Positions 5,993 through 9,121 of a DNA stretch of 9,121 nt are shown piece by piece. The DNA is taken from positions 1-9,121 of the forward strand of contig JASHRB010000025.1 in assembly GCA_030037575.1 (NCBI GenBank). The letters run 5' to 3'. The stretch's first letter is position 1; each line of letters begins with the position of its first letter. Source of the DNA: Candidatus Sulfotelmatobacter sp. GTDB taxonomy: Bacteria > Acidobacteriota > Terriglobia > Terriglobales > Acidobacteriaceae. The position numbers were made by a program, and so were the translations under genes. The notes beneath the pieces were generated by a model, which saw only the letters and a list, made by a program, of their open reading frames with translations, ran no database searches and was not told the DNA's origin.

Positions 5993-7597
5993 CTAGTGTT
6001 CCAGCCACGGCGTCTCCCGAATCAGGATGGCGTCGCCGTCGCGTTTCCAGCGAAATTCAGTGGCCACCGCGAAGCCACGCAGCCAAACAATTTCATCGCC
6101 GCTGACCGCTACCGGCCAAAGCTTGCGCTCGGGCTGGGGCACATGTTTTTCCTGCAAAAGCTCTTTGATTTTCTTCGGCGACTTCGTGTGCGCCGGCCAA
6201 AACCGATCTCCCGGACGCCAGTTGCGCACCAGAATACCTTCCCCTAACCGCTTCGCGTCAAGAAGTTGTTGCGGATTATACTCCGCGTCGCTCGCCTTCG
6301 GAGAAACACGCAGCGCTTCGACGACTAGAGCCAATTCGGGGATGCTTACCCGACCGGGCACGCTTAGGGCGTATTCGTAATCGGCAGCGGGCGCTTGGTG
6401 GCGCAAATCGGGTGTGACGAAGACGATGGCTTCCGGTTCGCGAACCACTTTCCAGTCGCAAGGAAGCGATAATTGTTTTCCAGCGGGACCGGCTTCTGCC
6501 GCGAAACGCAGAATTTCTTCCACGTGCTTGAACTCAAGAGACATCCCGGCTTGCTCGCCGATGGCTTTGATTACCCTTCGCTGCACGGCTTTGGGCTCGA
6601 TGAGCAGCCACGGACGGCTCACCGTGCAGTTTGCAATGGCGTGGGTTGAGTGCTCGATTCGGCGGGCAAGTTCGGCGTTGTTTTGTTGGGGATTTCGCGG
6701 ATGGGCGCGCGGGTTTCGAATTTGAACCAGTGTCTGCGAATCGCCCAATCCGGGCAAACCGCGCGTCCATTGCGGCTGCGACCATTGCACGACGGTGCCC
6801 ATCCAGCCAGCGATTTCGTTCTCCCAATAGTCTTCTTCGTCGCGGGCGATTTCGGCCAACTGGGAAAGATTCTCGACGATTGCCGGATTGAATTCGCGCT
6901 CGATCAGCGGCAGAAGCAGCTTGCGCACACGGTTGCGGGTGAATTTCGAATCCGTATTGGTCGCGTCTTCACGCCAGGGTTGATCGGTATCGGTGAGATA
7001 TTGCTGCAGTTGGCGGCGTCGAATGCCGAGCAAGGGACGCACGATTTCGCCATGACTGTCGTTGTCATCATACCCATCATGGACGACGATGCGCGCATGA
7101 ATTCCCCCAAGTCCTCGCGGGCCCGTGCCGCGAATCAACCGCAGCAATAAGGTTTCGGCTTGGTCGTCGAGCGTGTGCCCGGTCGCGATCTTGTTCGGAA
7201 AGATCGATTGCTTTGGCGAATCGTCATTCAGGAGATTCCAGAAAAACTCATACCTCAGTTCGCGGGCAGCCGCTTCGACTCCTTTGTGCTCTTGATCAGC
7301 CAACTGCGCTGTGTCCCGGCTTTCACAATAAAACTCCAGATTGTGCGAGCGAGCGAGTTGCGAGACAAACTCCTGATCGGCGTCAGATTCCGCTCCGCGA
7401 AGTTCGTGATTGAAATGAACAAGCGAGAGGACAATGCCGAGTGCATGCCGCAATTCGAGCAGCAAGCACAAAAGAGCGACTGAGTCGATCCCGCCAGAGA
7501 CAGCCACGCCGACACGGTCGCCGGGAGCTATGAACTCTTCCCGTCGAAGGTCGAGCAGGAGACGTTGCGCAAGCGGATGCACGCAAACATGGTACAT
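5993..7597 (-). CDS. tilS: tRNA(Ile)-lysidine synthase TilS
   Basis: TilS attaches lysine to C34 of tRNA-Ile(CAU) using ATP, so that it reads AUA and is charged with Ile instead of Met; it is essential. The 534-residue protein carries the PP-loop SGGIDS (34-39), LVHFNHELRG (58-67), the ATGHTLDDQAETLLLRLIRG block (138-157) that holds the tRNA/ATP contacts, a basic TRNRVRKLLLPLI helix (220-232) and the C-terminal TilS_C domain with VRNWRPGDRF near 457-466. It is longer than E. coli (about 430) and B. subtilis (about 470) TilS, partly through a Gln/Asn/Pro/Arg-rich linker at about 268-328. The start is uncertain: ATG 7597 gives a family-like MYHVCVHPLAQRLLLDLRR but has a poor ribosome site. ATG 7660 and TTG 7729 are in frame, but would translate through the hairpin at 7633-7654. 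Confidence 0.93.
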   Translation of the reverse strand: MYHVCVHPLAQRLLLDLRREEFIAPGDRVGVAVSGGIDSVALLCLLLELRHALGIVLSLVHFNHELRGAESDADQEFVSQLARSHNLEFYCESRDTAQLADQEHKGVEAAARELRYEFFWNLLNDDSPKQSIFPNKIATGHTLDDQAETLLLRLIRGTGPRGLGGIHARIVVHDGYDDNDSHGEIVRPLLGIRRRQLQQYLTDTDQPWREDATNTDSKFTRNRVRKLLLPLIEREFNPAIVENLSQLAEIARDEEDYWENEIAGWMGTVVQWSQPQWTRGLPGLGDSQTLVQIRNPRAHPRNPQQNNAELARRIEHSTHAIANCTVSRPWLLIEPKAVQRRVIKAIGEQAGMSLEFKHVEEILRFAAEAGPAGKQLSLPCDWKVVREPEAIVFVTPDLRHQAPAADYEYALSVPGRVSIPELALVVEALRVSPKASDAEYNPQQLLDAKRLGEGILVRNWRPGDRFWPAHTKSPKKIKELLQEKHVPQPERKLWPVAVSGDEIVWLRGFAVATEFRWKRDGDAILIRETPWLEH

Positions 7598-7632
7598 CGG
7601 GCCGCGCAGCACACCGTCCGCCGACGCTCGCC

Positions 7633-7654
7633 GGACAGCCGAGGGCGGCTGTCC
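7633..7654. repeat. perfect inverted repeat between thrS and tilS
   Basis: GGACAGCCG (7633-7641) and CGGCTGTCC (7646-7654) are perfect 9-bp arms around a 4-nt loop, forming a stable hairpin on either strand. It lies in the 106-nt gap between the thrS stop and the tilS start chosen here. There is no T-tract on the - strand after it, so it is not a standard terminator. The 10-mer AGGGCGGCTG (7642-7651) recurs in reverse orientation within the hairpin at 3253-3283, hinting at a dispersed REP-like palindrome family. It could also shape the thrS-tilS mRNA or partly stop transcription. Confidence 0.6.
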
Positions 7655-7703
7655 TTCCATGAGCTTTCTGAGTGCGCTCCCGATACTGCGCGGGAAAGAG
7701 CGG

Positions 7704-9121
<1,418 letters not shown>

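Noticed and set aside
5327..6247. 306-residue + strand open frame across the hpt-like gene and the 3' end of tilS
   Set aside because: It is antisense to two recognisable genes and shows no domain of its own.

Overview
The window (about 9.1 kb, moderately GC-rich) looks like chromosomal housekeeping DNA from a free-living bacterium. Protein style and gene order (thrS, tilS, an hpt-like gene and ftsH in a row, a DinB-fold protein, an AKR13-type aldo/keto reductase, a selenocysteine-containing SelD) suggest Acidobacteriota. That is inference from recognition, not from a search. No rRNA, tRNA, CRISPR array, insertion sequence or prophage gene was seen.

Left part, + strand (1-1496): bases 1-446 are largely degraded DNA. 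They hold a possible C-terminal tail of an upstream gene and the remnant of a PIN-domain (VapC-like) toxin. The remnant's stop overlaps the start of selD as ATGA. The selD gene (447-1496) is full length only if the in-frame UGA at 498-500 is read as selenocysteine. A stem-loop with the features of a bacterial SECIS follows that UGA at the right distance. A plain ORF caller would begin the gene at GTG 534 and lose the catalytic N-terminus.

Middle part (1500-3283): a DinB-superfamily metal protein on the - strand ends 3 nt from the selD stop. An aldo/keto reductase is transcribed divergently from it across a 154-bp gap. A strong hairpin between the reductase and ftsH ends is the likely terminator for this convergent pair.

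Right part, - strand (3308-9121): thrS (5' end outside the window), tilS, an hpt-like gene and ftsH run in one direction, with gaps of 106, 63 and 168 nt. ThrS charges tRNA-Thr, TilS makes lysidine in tRNA-Ile(CAU), and FtsH is the membrane AAA protease. The tilS-hpt-ftsH order is ancient and widespread.

The most interesting observation is that the hpt product keeps the HPRT fold and length but has lost most of the catalytic signature: the acidic PRPP motif reads VEGLVHSG, and the KG/RG loop, the lysine of LLDK and the aspartate of GYGxD are all replaced. It may be a pseudoenzyme kept for a structural or regulatory partnership with TilS or FtsH. Also notable are a 16-bp perfect palindrome in front of ftsH, beside a possible -10 box, and a 9-bp-stem hairpin between thrS and tilS that shares a 10-mer with the convergent terminator.
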